A stretch of 64,000 nt of DNA from Kuschelorhynchus macadamiae (GCA_030620095.1 JAUTXW010005193.1:735501-799500), one strand, 5' to 3'. Counted from the stretch's first letter, positions 24,553-37,230 are shown. The notes: generated by a model from the letters alone, not told the origin. Made by a program: numbers and translations.

Positions 24553-26900
24553 AGTGCAAGGGCCTTCAACCCGCCGCCCTCGGGCCGCATGCGTCCCGCC
24601 TTTTAATTTTTTGCGGCTCCCAGAGGCTGAAGAAAATATTGTATCGCACCGCGCCCGCGAATGACACTCCGAGGACGCAAGCGCCATCTAGTTAGAAGAC
24701 ATCCACTCTGCGAACTCGCGATCACGCCTAACCACAAGGCTACTAGATAACGTTGCATGTCTATTAAATTTTTCTAATGATTCTAGCAATTATCCCTACT
24801 AGAAAGACACTAGTTCAGTCTCGTAGCCGCTCGAAATTTTGAGAGATTATAGTGAGTTAAGTATAGTGTGTTTTGATGCGGATACTGATCGTCGCGTGAA
24901 ATCGCGCAAGTTTAGTTTTGTCGTGGGCATTTTTATCGGAAAACTAAACTCGTTTCTTCTACCTTGATATTAAAAACGGCTTCTACTTCGGGTAAAAAAC
25001 GAGAAATTAGTGAAGAAAAGCGCATTTCAAGAAAAGTGGACTAAGTTGTACTTGTTCGTTAGTGTTAATCACAAATCCGTCTGTTTGGTGTGTCAAAAAT
25101 CCCTTTCAGCCTTCAATGAATACAACTTAAAAAACATTACGATACAAAGCATGCCACAAAGTTTGAGACATTCAAAGGACAATTACGGTAAGATAAAGTG
25201 GGAGCTTTAAAAAGTCAGCTTCAACGACAGCAAGATAGTTTTCAAAAGCAGAACATTGAAAATCAAGGAAGCGTGAAGGTTAGTTACATTATATCCGAAA
25301 AAAATAGCTTTGAAATTGAAACCTTTTACTGATGGTGAATTTATTAAGGAATGTATGGAGGCCTCCGCTAAAGTATTGTGCCCGTCTCAAAAACAACTTT
25401 TTTCTAAAGTTAGTTTATCCGGTGTTACTGTTGCCAGAAGAATTGAAGAGAAAAGGCCGTTTTACATGCTGCAATTCTTCTTTGCAATATGCAATACTCT
25501 TGAACAAAGGTATGCGCAGTTTGACAAAAGGTACAAATGTCTTGCCACTGCGCATGCTTTTGTTCAAGACTATTGCAACTTGCAAGAAAGAATTGCAGCA
25601 TGTGAAACGGCCTTTAGCGGCAGACATTGAAAATTCACTAAAAGGACGTGCTACAAAGTTCGTATACTATTTTGTTGCGCTCGACGAAAGCACAGATTTA
25701 ACCGATACAGCTCAATTAGCTATATTTATTAGGAGCATTGATAATAATTGAAAAATCACTGAAGAGATGGCTGCCCTTTTTCCGATTAAAGGAACTACAA
25801 AAGGATGTGATATTTATAACTGTTTGATGACAGTACTGAGACGATATAATTTAGAATTGACAAACCTCTCTGCAGTTGTAACAGACGTGGCACCATCCAT
25901 GGTAGGAAAAAATGAAGGGCTCGTGGGTTTGATGAATAAACAGCAGAAAGATCTTCCTTTGATGCATTACAATTGTATCGTTCATCACCAAAATATTTGT
26001 GCAAAATCCACAAATATTGATGAGGTGATTAAAGTGGTCGTAAAAACTGTGAACTTCATTAAATCACGCGGCGTCAACCACAGAAATTTCCAAAATTTTT
26101 TACACGAAATTAATGCCGAGTATGGTGATGTGACATTTTTTTCTGGTGTTCGTTGGCTGAGCAGAGGAAACATGCTAAAATGTGTTTTTGAACTCAAGAA
26201 GGAAATCGCCTACTTCATGGAAAGCAAAAGGAAACCAGTTCCTCAATTTAGTGATCCCGACTGGCTGCGCGACTTTGGATTACTCACGGACATCACGCTG
26301 CACCCCAATGACTTAAACACCAAACTACAAGGAAAAGAAAATCTCATCAAAAACCTACTTGACACTACATGGCATTTGAGGTAAACTGCATTTATGGAAG
26401 TTATCGAAAAAAGAGTTTAAGCACTTTGCTAAAGTGAGAAGTTGCGAATGTACAGATACGGATAAATATGTCGCAGCACTAGATTTACTCAAAAAAGAGT
26501 TCCCATCAAGATTTTCTCACTTCAGAGATAATGAAAATTCCATCAATCTCTTTACCCGACCATTCAGTGTACCCATTGAAGACATGCCAGAAAATTGTCA
26601 GATGGAGCTTATCGAATTGCAGTGTAATTCGGAACTGAAAGACACGTTCGACATGGGTCTTCTTTATTCAAAATATGTCGATCAAAACTCGTTACCTGAA
26701 ATCCGACAACATGCCCTGAAAATGATGTCTTTGAATTTGAAGTCTAAAACAAGATCGAGAGTTACAGACGCATATCTGGAAGGAAGTTTGTGGGTTGCAA
26801 CTACACAAAATAAAACCAAATATCGACACACTTGTCAAAAATAAATAATGTCAAAAATCGCATTGGTTGATTGAAATTTTTAACAAATAAAGATTATTAA
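24553..26900 (+). mobile_element. hAT element remnant
   Basis: The left end is GC-rich, with AACCCGCCGCCCTCGGGCC and GCATGCG, like hAT termini of the form CAGNGGT..AACC..GCGGCCC. The transposase remains follow. The right end is not clear; 26900 is an estimate. Confidence 0.65.
24990..26844 (+). pseudogene. hAT transposase (GTF2IRD2/ZBED-like), broken
   Basis: In order: a BED zinc-finger part with FVSVNHKSVCLVCQKSLSAF (25010-25210); LKPFTDGEFIKECMEASAKV (about 25.31 kb) and SLSGVTVARRIEE; YYFVALDESTDLTDTAQLAI (about 25.67-25.72 kb, first catalytic Asp region); and FPIKGTTKGCDIYNCLMTVL (from 25767). The last frame continues into VTDVAPSMVGKNEGLVGLM, VRWLSRGNMLKCVFELKKEI and SDPDWLRDFGLLTDITLHPN. 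The final frame 26434-26844 ends RSRVTDAYLEGSLWVATTQN. The hATC dimerisation core that should precede SKTRSRVTDAYL has been lost by an internal deletion. At least four frameshifts or stops occur. Vertebrate genes of this family are domesticated; this insect copy is dead. Confidence 0.85.
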
Positions 26901-27539
26901 CCCGTTTGCGCCTTGCGTCGCCGTTTGCGCTGTCCTTTAAGTTTACTTAACGTAAAGCAATGGGTATGGTTATATTTTTGCCGCCATTCGTTGAGTTTTC
27001 GCTAGCCGTCGAAAAGATGGCGATCTTTAACTTTGACGGAAGCGGCTAGCATAAATCGACGTAGGCGTTAAGTTCCAACCAATGAAATTGCTGGATTTTA
27101 GAGGGCCTTTCAAAACACTCGTCCTTCGTAATACAATGGATATTAATACATACAGATAACATCCTCGTTCATTTAAAAAATGCTTGGGGTCATTGTTTTT
27201 AATTTTTAGAAAATACTGGTAGGAGTTTTGGCTATTTCTACCCTAATTAACTGGCCAAATTCGCCACTTTCTTTGCCGCCTCCTCTTTAACAATTTTACA
27301 CCTGCGGCACACATTAATATGTCCACAATGCCTCGTCTTTATTGGACACCATTAATATAATTATGATTATCCATGAGCATTGGGTCCTTAGAAACGGTAA
27401 GAGCTACAAGCTACAAAGTCGGTTAAACACAGTGAAAGTTGCCCAATTAGAGGCTCATTAATTTGAGCTTTTTCAAAGATACTCGTTAAAAATATTTTAA
27501 AATAAATTTTATATTTTATTGCAAATTCTTATCATCTAT
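26901..27539. other. Gene-free region with a GC-rich hairpin
   Basis: A stem formed by GCTAGCCG (about 27002) and CGGCTAGC (about 27043) sits in a GC-richer patch. No gene seen. Confidence 0.45.
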
Positions 27540-28690
27540 AAAACTACACCCTCCGACTTTAATATCGACGTTTCGTCTTCTAGGGACGATGATCAAGCCG
27601 GCTGCTTTTAAATACAGATGTGTATTTTTTATTGAAGTTTAGTAAACTTCAATGCTAACTGTAAATCAGTTTAATAGCATTAAAACTCTCGAACCTAACA
27701 AAACAACTTGATGAATTTCAACAAATATTTTATCTTCTATTTCCCTTTACTGTTGACCGCAGATGAACAAAATATTTTTTAAATATAGAACCAACACGTA
27801 TGCGAATATGATCAATTTACAAAACCAAGTCAAAATATGGTAGCCATGAACCAGTTTCAATAGTCTTTGGACCAGGTTGCAATAAAGCTTAGTCGAACTT
27901 CACAAAAGAATACAGTGTTCTCCAAAAAAATATTTATAAAAATATAGTTTTCCTAAAAAATATCAAGTGTATACGTCAATGATTTCATAAGTCAATTTAA
28001 TTGAGATTTTGGTTCTACAATAATTTTCAGAATACGTTAATCCGCTTAAAAATATCAATAATCTACGTCCATTACACCTCAATAAAACTTCCTCGAATAT
28101 AGCTTATATATTATACTTACAAAAAGTGAGCATTCGTCGTCATTTATTCAGGGAGACAATTATTCATTTTTAACAAGCGTGTCCCCATTTAAGCCTTTAA
28201 GCTGAAGTCAATATTTTCCATTTATAAACATTTAAAGCATAATATACAATATTTCTGAAGATACCCTATTTTTTTGAACGATATTTGTTTTATTATGTGT
28301 AATTAATTTTTTCCCGAGAAAAATTAAAACAAACTTTTATTAGATTTTTTTGTATGTTAAAGCTACTAAAAAGATCAAATATTATGCAATAATCCAGCAC
28401 CTCTTATTCTGCAATGCCATATATTGTTATTTAATTTTACCTTTGCTTCATACCTTCTTATGTGTGTATGTGTGTGTGTGTGTGTGATAGACAAACAAAA
28501 TTTTGTTTTATATGAAGTTTTTCTTATATATTATACATATGGAAACGTGTATATGTGCTTTTCTAATAACTTTTTTTTCTTGAAAAATGTCACTGTTTTA
28601 CTGCGAATAAACTAATATCAGTTGACCTGATGATCGTCGCCAGCAGACGAAACATCGAAATTAAAATTGAAGATTGAAGTTTCATAGAGG
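27540..28690. mobile_element. Possible non-autonomous element with inverted ~70-bp ends
   Basis: The stretch at 27600-27540 read on the minus strand aligns with 28621-28690 read forward. Both show TGAT(G/C)ATCGTC, a short spacer, GACGAAAC(G/A)TCGA and then ATTAAA. The forward copy contains CTGATGA, a short stem and GAAAC, the arrangement of a hammerhead core. About 1 kb of AT-rich, non-coding DNA lies between. Confidence 0.5.
28459..28487. repeat. (GT)n microsatellite
   Basis: Short TG/GT run. Confidence 0.9.
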
Positions 28691-29940
28691 AGAAAGGGTT
28701 GCAGTACGAACTTGAAATTAATTTTTCAATATTTTTACAAATAAATTGAGGAAAAATAAAATAAAAATTTTTATTTTTCGTTCCTTATGAATGTCTGCGA
28801 AGTTACTCGGAATGGTAAATATATTACCGTATATTATTAAGCTTTTAATTGGGCAATTTGTATAATATTTAGTACTCATATACAGGGTGGGCCAATGAAA
28901 ACGAACCAAGCCCGATTTTTCATACGTCTCGCAATTTTTAAAAAATCGCTCGGATCCACCGATTTTGTCTTCAAGGGGGAACATTTTGCGTATATTTTCG
29001 ACTTTCTCGTTTCAATTCACTTCATAACGGTTCCTATTTTTTTAAATTTGGTTTAGTAGTTTCTAACAAAATACTGTTTCAAAATGGTAACCAGCCGACA
29101 TAAAAAAAGTCGATTTTTTTGGCTGTTATTGCAATGTTTCCGTTTTTATTGTGGCATTTTTATTTTATTTTTAATAGTACTACTTTCAACCAAAATTAGG
29201 GGTCAGTTCTCCATCCTATATTATACATTTACAGCAAGATTATTTAAAAATGCGAATGAAATGTTTCAGATGAATTTAAACTGAAATTTAGAAGTCTAAT
29301 ATTATTCTCGATGCCTTGTTTATAGTTTTGATGATATTCGAGTTTAAAGTTATTTTGGCTATGTTCAGTAATTTTTCTATAAAACCCTAACATTATTTGC
29401 GGTTTATTTTCTTAGTATCCCTTAGTAGGTATATTGATCGTTGGTATAATAATTGTGTGTTCGTTCTGGGACAAAATAGTTTATTCTATTGTGGAGAGTG
29501 TCGATAACACAGGGTAACCGGAAATCTAACATCTGATTTTAGATGTTTTTAATGTGCTGATTCCAAAAATGTCACCAGATTTTTTCTATCAGCTGTAGTT
29601 TTTGAGATACAGGTTACAGGTTAATTGATATGTTTCTATGATAAAGGACAACAAATAAAGAGATAAATATGTACTTAATCGTCAAAATAGAAATTTCCCA
29701 GAATCTAATTAACCAAATGGATACCTGGAATTGTCCCTGACCCAATGTTCCTATACCAGCAACTACTCAATACACTGCTCTTAATTACTTTTATACCTGT
29801 AATTGCCTATGACCCGATCCTTCTATACCTGCTTGGCTGTACTCGATTCAGTATATTACTGAGTTTTCCCAAGTAAAGTTGTGCTACCATTTTGTGTAAA
29901 TTTTGGTCGTTTTGCAGTATCAAGACACTAAACTGAAACA

Positions 29941-30640
29941 ATGGCATCCACAAGCAGACGTACCTGTGTAAATCATCCCGATGTTTTTTGTTATGTGTGT
30001 GGTGAATACACTATGAAAGAGAGCAGAAAAACGATTTCTGACTTTGTGAAAAGAGCTTATCTTGCCTATTTTGGCGTTCATTTAGGAGATCAAGATAAAT
30101 CTTGGGCCCCACATTTAATATGTAAAATATGTGTTAAACATTTGCGACAGCGGACAACTGGAAAGAGGAAATACCTAAAGTTTGGTGGTTTGGAGAGAAC
30201 CGCGAAACCATCATGACGACTGTTATTTTTGTCTCGTTAATATTAAAGGCATAAATAGAAACAATAGACACAAATGGACATATCCTGATCTAGATTCTGC
30301 AAGAAGGCCTGTAGGCTAGTAGTCCATCATTTAGCAGTCTACCCGAACTGACAGAAGATGATACAGAAACATCAACGTCTTATGAAGTTCAAAGAATTCA
30401 ATCAGAAAACGACAGCGAATTTGAAGCAGATTTAGCATTTCCGCAGTGTTTCAATCAAGAAGAACTAAACGATCTTATAAGAGACCTGAATCTCTCAAAG
30501 GAATCCGCTGAATTACTTGCATCCAGATTAAAAGAAAAAAATCTACTTTGTCCAGGTACTAATATTACATTTTATCGTAAAACAAATAAGGATCTGCTGC
30601 CTTTTTTCGCTCAGGAAAATGACTTTGTGTTCTGCAACAA
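29941..30640 (+). pseudogene. Foreign ORF fragment, unknown arthropod family
   Basis: It starts with an ATG and CVNHPDVFCYVCGEYTMKES, a Cys-pair region that continues through LGDQDKSWAPHLICKICVKH. A frameshift near 30190 follows, then NHHDDCYFCLVNIKG, KWTYPDLDSARRPV, a stop, and then FNQEELNDLIRDLNLSKESA and LLASRLKEKNLLCPGTN, ending FCNNIKG. From memory this resembles a multi-copy uncharacterised protein family of arthropods with CxxC pairs, probably transposon-related; I give it no function. At about 30640 it changes abruptly into mariner transposase sequence. One frameshift and one stop show it is dead. Confidence 0.65.
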
Positions 30641-31290
30641 TATAAAAGGGCATCTCGTTCAAGAGTTAAACGAAGATGGCTTTGAGAGACGTTTGCAATT
30701 TGGCAAAGTTATGGGTGATCCGATAATTAATAACTCATATTTTCTCTTTAATGTTCGTTTTTTCGGACCAGCGTTCGTTTTTTTCTGAATGGAAATGTTA
30801 AAGGTATAATTGTTCGCATTGGGATGGCTCAAAATCTTGAAAAATTAAATGTTGGGTGGGACCCGAGAAATGTATTTACACCTCTTAAAAAATGAGATCC
30901 ATCCATCTCTGACAACAATTTTGGAACAAAATGACCATTACAATGAGGATGAATTGACATTTCAACAAGATGGGACCCTTTCCACTATGCTCTTATTGTT
31001 CACGAAAATCTGGACAAAATACTTCTTAACAGATGGATTGGCCGAAGAGAGATGGTTTGCAAGGTCACCGGACTTAAACTTATTAAACTTTTTTTGCTGG
31101 ATCACCTGAAAAATAGAATTTATTATATGCATCTAGAATCCCTACAAAATTTACGTCAACGGATCATCCATGAATGTCAGCAAATTACCCCAGATTACTT
31201 CAAACTCTCCGGGACAGTTTCGAACTTTTGTTACAAACAGTAGAACAGATTTGTCTGTACTACTGTTTTGAAGCTGGGGGTCAACATTTA
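30641..31290 (+). pseudogene. Tc1/mariner (DD41D-type) transposase, C-terminal half
   Basis: The remains start HLVQELNEDGFERRLQFGKV, a piece of the linker before the catalytic core. An out-of-frame first-Asp region follows, then MYLHLLKNEIHPSLTTILEQ, ELTFQQDGTLS (second Asp) and FARSPDLNLLNFFCW, where the third Asp appears as Asn. KNRIYYMHLESLQNLRQRII and HECQQITPDYFKL close the protein. There are several frameshifts. The family is that of 47406-48560, but the lineage differs. Confidence 0.8.
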
Positions 31291-31551
31291 ATAAAGTAAG
31301 AGTAAGTTATTTTTAGGCAAGATCAAGTAAGAATTAGAAAAAATAGATAGCTTTATATAGAGAATTTTATTACACCTTTAAAATGATGTTTCACTTGACA
31401 ATTCACCCTATTTATAATATGGGTCGTGAGTTTCACCCCCGCTCGGGGATTAAAAGGGGAGATTTCGAAAATCGACGGGAACAAGCGATTTTTTAAAAAT
31501 TGGGGGACGTATGGCAAATCAGGCTTGTTTCGTTTTCATTGGCCTACCCAA

Positions 31552-31950
31552 TATATATTTTTATCACTGACCCCAAATTTTCTTCTGATTGAATAAAACT
31601 TTTTAGCGAGCACAGATCTGTATAGAGGAGTTCCGGTTGTTCAGTTACTTTTTAGGGCTCGTTAGGAAAGTTTGGCAATCGTTAGCCGATGAAATTTAAC
31701 ACTCCGAACGTGTAGGCTAAGGGAAAATAAACTTTCAAATAAAAGTAAAACTTTTATTGGTTTGGTTATAAAAACGATCTTAAACTTTATTCCGGGTAAT
31801 TACAGCTTTCGATTGTATAGATGGCAGGAGCAGTTTTACCTGAAAATTTCAATCAATCTAAACTAACTAAATATCTAATTAATCAATGCAGTTTGTCTAA
31901 GCGATTGTTAATACTTTAAAATTGATCATCAGTAATAAATTGCTCTATAA
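31552..31950. other. Gene-free region
   Basis: No element recognised. An LTR of the following gypsy remnant could lie here, but I found no matching partner. Confidence 0.45.
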
Positions 31951-33226
31951 TTTTTATAAGAATGCAATAGGCCTTGGGGTTAGTCAAATTAAATTTGGGG
32001 CAATCAGTAATACCCGCGAAAATAAAAAATACAATATTAATAAAATGTAAATCGGATCCAAATATCATACTGGCAGGTGTATTTCCATGGTTTCATGAAC
32101 TGCAGTGCGATAGGCCAGTAAAAATGATTGAATGCATTTAACCCAGTCACTTTGTTCTTCATTAACTTAGATTGTCAGGTAGTTCTCCAAAGTTCTATTA
32201 TTATATTTCTATTCTTTTAAATAGGTCCGATTCTAAGTTCATGAATTAGTCTGAGAGTATTTCTCTTGGTGCTTACAGTATATTGTTTCATTTTACAACT
32301 CCTCAATCAATAAAGCCTTTTTCAGACTTTTCGGAGTTTTCATAACACGAAAATATCCATCACGAATACTATCGTGTAAGACCTGTAAAATTCAATTCAA
32401 GGAATTTTCCTTGAGGATAAACAGCTTGATATTTGATATTTTTGCCGTCAGAATTATTTCCGATTATTTTAAAAAGATCGTCTTTTATCACGAAAAAGTC
32501 CCATAAAACCCATTATCCTTTAAATTTTTGGGATTCAGCTGCAATCTCTTGGTAAAAAGTCCTGATGAATTTTTTAATTTCAGCTTGGCTATTCGGACAA
32601 TATCTGGGTTTTCTTGCTGATATTTGAACAAAACTTTTGGGTCCCACTATTGAGATTTTTGAAGTGGCAATGAAAATGGTTAGGATCTTTTCTTTCCTCC
32701 TGTCTGCTGCACGTTTGCAATTTTCTGGGTATGACCTTCTTGATGAAGAATCAGCATTTTTATGGTTTATCCCTTTGCGATGTTCAACTTAAAGTCGTAT
32801 TCCTGTAAGCGCTGCAACCACTTGGCTACTTGCTTTTCGGGATTCTTAAATTGTAAATAAATGTCATAAAATCATTTGAGTGACCCATGGTCCGTTCTCA
32901 AAAGGAAGTTTTGCCTATGCAAGTATTTATTAAAGTGCTGCAATGTTTTTAACGATAGCCAGTGGTTGTTTTCTTTTCACACAATGGCTGCTTTCAGGTT
33001 TGGGAAGAACCTTGCTAAAGTAGACTATGAGTTTTTCTTTTGAATTTTGTATTTGTGACAAAATAACGCCAATAGTTGTGTCGCTTGCGTGGGTGTAGGG
33101 ATATTAGCAAAATCTCTTATGAAACGTCTGTAGTATGTACAAAATCCCAGAAAACTTCTTAGTTTTTGCCTGTCCTTCGCTATTAGCAGCCAATTTTGAA
33201 TGGTTCAGTCTTCTCTGGAACGGTTT

Positions 33227-33325
33227 TTACTCCATGTTCGCTATTTACGAGTCCTAGATATTCCACTTTCACAGTTTTTACTCCATGTTCGGTATTTACA
33301 TGTCCTAGATATTTCACTTTCTCTT
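33227..33325 (-). repeat. Tandem duplication inside gypsy RT
   Basis: Two neighbouring ~49-bp copies each encode KV-x-YLG-x-VN-x-EHGVKT on the minus strand. A normal gypsy RT has one such motif, so this is a local duplication after decay began or during replication. Confidence 0.8.
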
Positions 33326-33534
33326 GCAATTACGTGGAATGGCATGAATCTTCTATTAAACGTTCGAAAGTCGTTAGGACATTGCATAATCCAAACGACA
33401 TAACTTTAAATTACCACAAGCCAGACGTAGTAGAAAGCGCTATTTTTCTTTATCTTCTCGATTAAGCTTAACTTGTCAATAACCACCAGGGCTACTATAT
33501 TAATTTTTGTTAATGTTATGTTAAGTCACAGTCA

Positions 33535-33554
33535 GAGAGAGAGAGAGAGAGAGA
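33535..33554. repeat. (GA)n microsatellite
   Basis: Short GA run inside the gypsy remnant. Confidence 0.9.
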
Positions 33555-34470
33555 AAACGTCTTGATTTCTTCTCGGAATTCTTCCAACTACCTTCCGTCA
33601 ACTTTGTGACGATCTCACAGATCTTACCTTCCACCAGTCAAACCTTAGGTAAAGCACTTGCAAGTTCTGAAGGTAGTAAGTCTTTACAGGTATATATTGT
33701 ATTATCAGTATGACATGTTCTGATCTTGTCTCACTTTTTGCAACAATTGTGGTGTTTCTTCTACTTTTTGTTAATGTTCTTACTCGTAAAATTCCCATAG
33801 CATATATGGGCAGTCTTGAACTGATTCGAACAAAATTACTTCTTTTTCACATAAGTCGTCCTGCGTTGCTTTCACTACACATTCCTAACTCCCAGGTAAT
33901 GTAACATCTTCTAAAAAAAAACTTCTCTTATCGTAAAATTATTTCTTTGAGGCATGTTAATTACTATGCCTTCATTTTTCGTGCGGAGGACTTTTTGCGG
34001 TAAGCCGAGTATAAACTCATGTTGGCTTATAACTTAAAAAATCAGTTATGACATCATCCATTATGTCTGCTATAAATATAATGTGCATGAAAGTAGGCTG
34101 GTTGTTTTCAAGATGTAATTCTTGTAAGAGGTTTTTGTTTTGCAAGTAGCTATAACGTTCAGCTTTTCGATAGTGTGTGTCGATCCAGTATCCAATACCG
34201 TTTCACATTTACGACTATAAACGTTTCCTGGTACTACCAAGTTAGACCATTATCCTGCAGCCGGGATACTTTAATTTTCATGAATGTTGATGGGGCTTGT
34301 GGTAGCAACTAGCTAATTTTCGCCCTACCAAACTGGCTAATGGGAGTTTTCCTAATAATCTTCAGAAATCCTATTATTCTTACAGCGAGCGGCTTTGCAC
34401 ATGCCCCTCTTTCCGACATTTTCAAGAGCGGATGCCGTTTCTTTGTTCGAAACATAGATACTTGCATTCA

Positions 34471-36970
34471 TCTTTCGGTTGCTTGGTAATAGCTCTTGCA
34501 ACTTCTTCAGAGGTTCTGAAATGTCTGGAATTGTCGGGTGTTGTACAAAAATGTAATTTAATTTTCGTAATTTTTCTAGACGTCTTAAGATTTATAATTA
34601 ATATGCGTATTTATTTATAATAAAACATATTAAAGGTAATTATTTTTAATTAACTTCTATTATTCTAAATAGGTATGCAACATTCGGAAATCATTTTACA
34701 ATCTGAAAATGACAATGGCTTTGTTTGTATTGTTACTTCTAAGCCGAAACTGCCGCTAATGGCAGATGTGTGTTGTGAAGAAATATTAAATAAAAATAGT
34801 CATTAACTAAATAATTCGGATAATTATACAAATATTCGCACTGGATGTTATAGTCTAGACGAGTCTAGTCTTGTTCCTAGATTCTTCTTTGGGTCCATCA
34901 TAATGAATTAAAAAAACTGATTGCAAAATATCTTTTATTATCAATTTCTAGTTTTTACGTCGGGCTTTTATAAGTAAAATTGAGTTTATAATCTCTTGAT
35001 AGCACAAGTTCACGTATATACAGATTCACTAAACACTTATATTGCCGTGTTTAAAAATTCTGTACCAAAAAATTATTCATCCAATTGGATGGAAATTTTG
35101 CACAAAATTTTCGTGCAAATTCTACATGACAAAACAAAATGGCGGCTTAATAAAATGTAAACTTTCGATTCTTAGTATAAAAGTTTATTTAAATAACGAT
35201 AATTTATATTTTACAGGATATAATAAATAAAGTTAGAGAAAATAAATGTTAATAATAATAATACAATAAAGGGAAATCGGCAAATTCGCTTTTACTTTTT
35301 TGTACAGAATTGAACTGAATGGATATAACACATTTTATAAATCCATATAGTTGTTTGGTAATAACTTAAAAATAAATAAATAAATTAGAGTTTATAAGAT
35401 TATTTTAACTAGCCCCCTGTCATAAAATTATATAAACAGGATTTAAACAATACGGGTTAGTGACATACAATGATTCATCATATAGGATTTTTAAAATAAT
35501 TTTTGTTTTTATACTTATACGACGATATATAATCAAAGTTCTGACCCTTTTGAGAAGCATTTTCATTCCAAATTATGCCCTTTGGCCCTCTCGCACCGCC
35601 AATAAATAAAAAACTTCCAATTTTAAAGTTAGACAGGTGATGCACGCAAAATAGCGAATATCTGGTCTCGACACGTCGCTCGACGCGGCGGCATATCTTT
35701 TGAAACAAAGCGAGGCCAGTTGATGAAGTCATTATGGCCCGACACGGGCTGAGTCCGGCCTAAGGCGACAGGTGCGCTTGTCGGCTAAGATATGGTCAGG
35801 GATGTAACATCTCTATTATTGTACTAAGTTTAGTACAACCCATAAGATGTTAATAAAAGAACCAAATTTAGGACCGAACAGAAATTAAATAACCCGTCGG
35901 CGTATGTGCCTTTGATCTCAACGAAGCTGAAAAATATCTACAACTTGAATATAACTAAAGTGAAAAATAACAATAAGAAAGCAGTAATATAATCCAAAAT
36001 CCCAGAAAATTGCAGTGATAAACACAAAACATCTTAAGTTTAAAAATAAGTAAACGATACAATGCGGAACAAAGATCGGTTGCCGTTTGATCTGTTGCTT
36101 GAATTGCAAAGTAGAGATTTATTTTTGCGGTAGAATTAAATTATAGTTGTTCTTATAATTGCATAAAATATGAGCAAATTTATACTTTTGCGTGTTTTCA
36201 TTATTTTTAAACGAAGCTTTAAGTTTTTTTGAATCTAAAAGGAAATGGTTTATATCTTAGAATACTAATATTGTAAAAAAAAATTTTAAACAAATATTTT
36301 TAATCTAAAAAATTGAAATTCTGAAGGTGTAGTCGCAAAACGGAAGGCAACATAAAATATAGTAAATAAAATAAAGTACATAAAATGTAACAATAAACAC
36401 TAATACTTAAATAAAGGAGCCTTCTTAGTATGTAGTATACATTTTGACTGTCAAACTTAAAATCAATTTCTTTTTGGATGGAAAGGTATGAAATTTTTCT
36501 TATTTTTTATTTTGGAAAAGTAGTCCCGAAATGGCCGTCAGCATTTAATTTAGTTCTAAATAATTTTTATAAGATTTACTTGTCAATAACCTTTTACATC
36601 GCTGATGAATGTAGAATGTGATGTAGAAGAGATGTGATTTATGTAACAAACAACTTTCAACTTTAAAGTTATATAATTTTCTAATTATCGGTAGATTTTT
36701 CATTAAAATCGGTATCTGAGAGAATAAATCAGTAATCTACTAGGAAACTGGAAGACCTGGCAACACTGACAGGACCTTGAAAGGCATACGGTTTCCGCCA
36801 ATCACAACACAGAATCGCAGTAGGCTTCCTGTTGTTTCGTCTTTTATTTCTACGGAGTAAATACAAATTTTGTTGAATGTTCAGCAAGGGCTTCCTGGCT
36901 AGATGCAACGCATAAGTGTTCAAATCCAGGTTCAAGTGGATTACTTATTTAAGGTTTTTTTAACAAAAAT
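34471..36970. other. Gene-free region
   Basis: Contains a minus-strand piece of the dispersed repeat at about 35070-35160 (AAAACAAAATGGCGGC) and a GC-richer patch at 35655-35795. A hairpin GTACTAAGTTTAGTAC lies near 35820. No exon recognised. Confidence 0.5.
35070..35160 (-). repeat. Dispersed repeat fragment
   Basis: Reads as the reverse complement of the family at 5640-6186: ATTGGATGGAAATTTTGCAC, then ACATGACAAAACAAAATGG. Confidence 0.6.
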
Positions 36971-37230
36971 TATAATTAATAAAAATGCGGGTTAGGTTAG
37001 GACTAGTTAGGTTTGCTGTAATGAAAGCACGCGGTAGCGCGCCAACCAAATCCGAGTCTATATATGAGAAGGATTTTTTTAACACAACATATACTGTTAG
37101 GTAGATCTATCCTGTTAGAGTTAGGTTAGGGTTCGTCGATAAAACTATCATTAAAGCCATAAAATCACACCACAAGTCATCGAAAATAAGATTTGAAAGT
37201 GCTTGTGGTTGGATGGGTTTCAAGGTTCTG

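Larger units (their letters stand above)
28883..31551 (+). mobile_element. TIR-bounded chimeric DD41D-type element
   Basis: Ends at 28883-28982 and 31452-31551 are inverted copies, about 75% alike by eye, sharing GGCCAATGAAAACGAA and CAATTTTTAAAAAATCGCT; TA lies outside each. Inside is first a foreign ORF fragment (29941 to about 30640), then the C-terminal half of a Tc1/mariner transposase in the expected orientation. The transposase N-terminal half is absent. Confidence 0.75.
31950..34470 (-). pseudogene. Gypsy-type gag-pol remnant
   Basis: On the minus strand, in order: a zinc-knuckle-like piece near 34430; an aspartic protease motif KCETVLDTGSTHTI (about 34.17-34.21 kb); RT pieces GLWQFKVMSFGLCNVLTTFE (about 33.37-33.43 kb) and YLGHVNTEHGVKT; and RNase H pieces TTIGVILSQIQNSKEK and VYFSKVLPKPESSHCVKRKQ (about 32.95-33.08 kb). 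Last come HKNADSSSRRSYPENCKRAA (about 32.73 kb) and the integrase end VNEEQSDWVKCIQSFLLAYR with TAVHET (about 32.10-32.17 kb). Stops and frameshifts are frequent. This is the usual Ty3/gypsy order, in a very old copy. Confidence 0.82.

Noticed and set aside
35655..35795. GC-richer patch as a possible SINE or tRNA-like gene
   Set aside because: No convincing A-box/B-box pair and no cloverleaf could be drawn by eye.
36975..37130. Telomere-like (TTAGG)n
   Set aside because: Only two to three TTAGG words in a row, mixed with other sequence. Similar short runs occur at 50420 and 57190. This is not a telomeric array.
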